A stretch of 6,375 bases of DNA from DATAYF01 sp036272735 (GTDB taxonomy: Bacteria; Chloroflexota; Ktedonobacteria; Ktedonobacterales; Ktedonobacteraceae), in NCBI GenBank assembly GCA_036272735.1, contig DATAYF010000318.1, positions 1 through 6,375 of the forward strand, written 5' to 3'. A program made the position numbers and the translations under genes. Of the stretch, positions 6,290-6,375 are shown one piece after another; position 1 is the stretch's first letter, and every line of letters starts with the position of its first letter. The notes below the pieces were generated by a model. It was not told the origin of the DNA. It ran no database searches and was given only the letters and a program-made list of their open reading frames with translations.

Positions 6290-6375
6290 TCATGCAAACT
6301 GAGCAAGATTCAATGCGGCGTTGAGATCTCGATCAATCACCAGCCCACAGGCCAAACACTGATAGGTGCGATGCT
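6290..6375 (-). CDS. tnpB: TnpB RNA-guided nuclease, C-terminal fragment
   Basis: Only the last 28 codons are in the window; the gene continues beyond 6375. The reading HRTYQCLACGLVIDRDLNAALNLAQFA is the end of an IS200/IS605-type TnpB: the second CxxC of the zinc ribbon (CLAC) and the RuvC-III motif DRDLNAALNL with its catalytic Asp. TnpB is the OMEGA nuclease related to Cas12, guided by an RNA from the 3' end of its own element. The stop at 6290-6292 comes soon after the RuvC motif, so the tail is short. Whether the rest is intact cannot be seen. It is a second RNA-guided nuclease locus about 760 bases from the start of iscB. Confidence 0.85.
   Translation of the reverse strand, partial: HRTYQCLACGLVIDRDLNAALNLAQFA

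Overview
The window looks like a piece of a moderately GC-rich bacterial chromosome with several RNA-guided-nuclease transposons. The style of the proteins (a DUF2277 gene, a PaoABC-like oxidoreductase, IscB and TnpB elements close together) suggests a soil or thermophilic Chloroflexota bacterium such as a Ktedonobacteria member. That taxonomic guess is inference from remembered family resemblance, not a search.

Layout. (1) Positions 1-234, plus strand: the 3' end of a short-chain dehydrogenase (SDR) gene that appears to have lost about 50 internal codons. (2) Positions 256-293: a strong hairpin terminator between convergent genes. (3) Positions 326-3974, minus strand: a tight three-gene operon, paoA-paoB-paoC, encoding a molybdenum aldehyde oxidoreductase of the xanthine oxidase family. 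The genes overlap by 1 and 4 bases and each has a good Shine-Dalgarno sequence. A candidate sigma70-type promoter lies at 4110-4138. (4) About 4207-5771, minus strand: an IscB (ISC/HEARO, OMEGA-type) insertion element with end hairpins, a highly structured putative omega RNA at 5526-5771 and an iscB gene broken by two single-base losses. (5) Positions 5777-6070, minus strand: an intact small DUF2277 gene whose stop codon lies about 5 bases from the inferred element edge. (6) Positions 6071-6375: the 3' end of a second RNA-guided nuclease gene, tnpB (6290 to beyond the window), followed by what looks like its decayed C-terminal tail and a perfect palindrome.

How it fits together. PaoA (two [2Fe-2S] clusters), PaoB (FAD plus a likely [4Fe-4S] cluster) and PaoC (molybdenum cofactor, catalytic Glu660) should form one electron-transfer enzyme. 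Unlike the E. coli complex, PaoA has no Tat signal here, so a cytoplasmic enzyme is predicted. The most interesting part is the iscB locus. If the two frameshifts are repaired, the protein is 436 residues and keeps every expected RuvC and HNH catalytic residue. The RNA upstream of it folds into several clean hairpins, and the position where the RNA guide should lie runs across the end of the DUF2277 gene. No tnpA transposase is present in the window, so the element cannot move by itself from what is visible.
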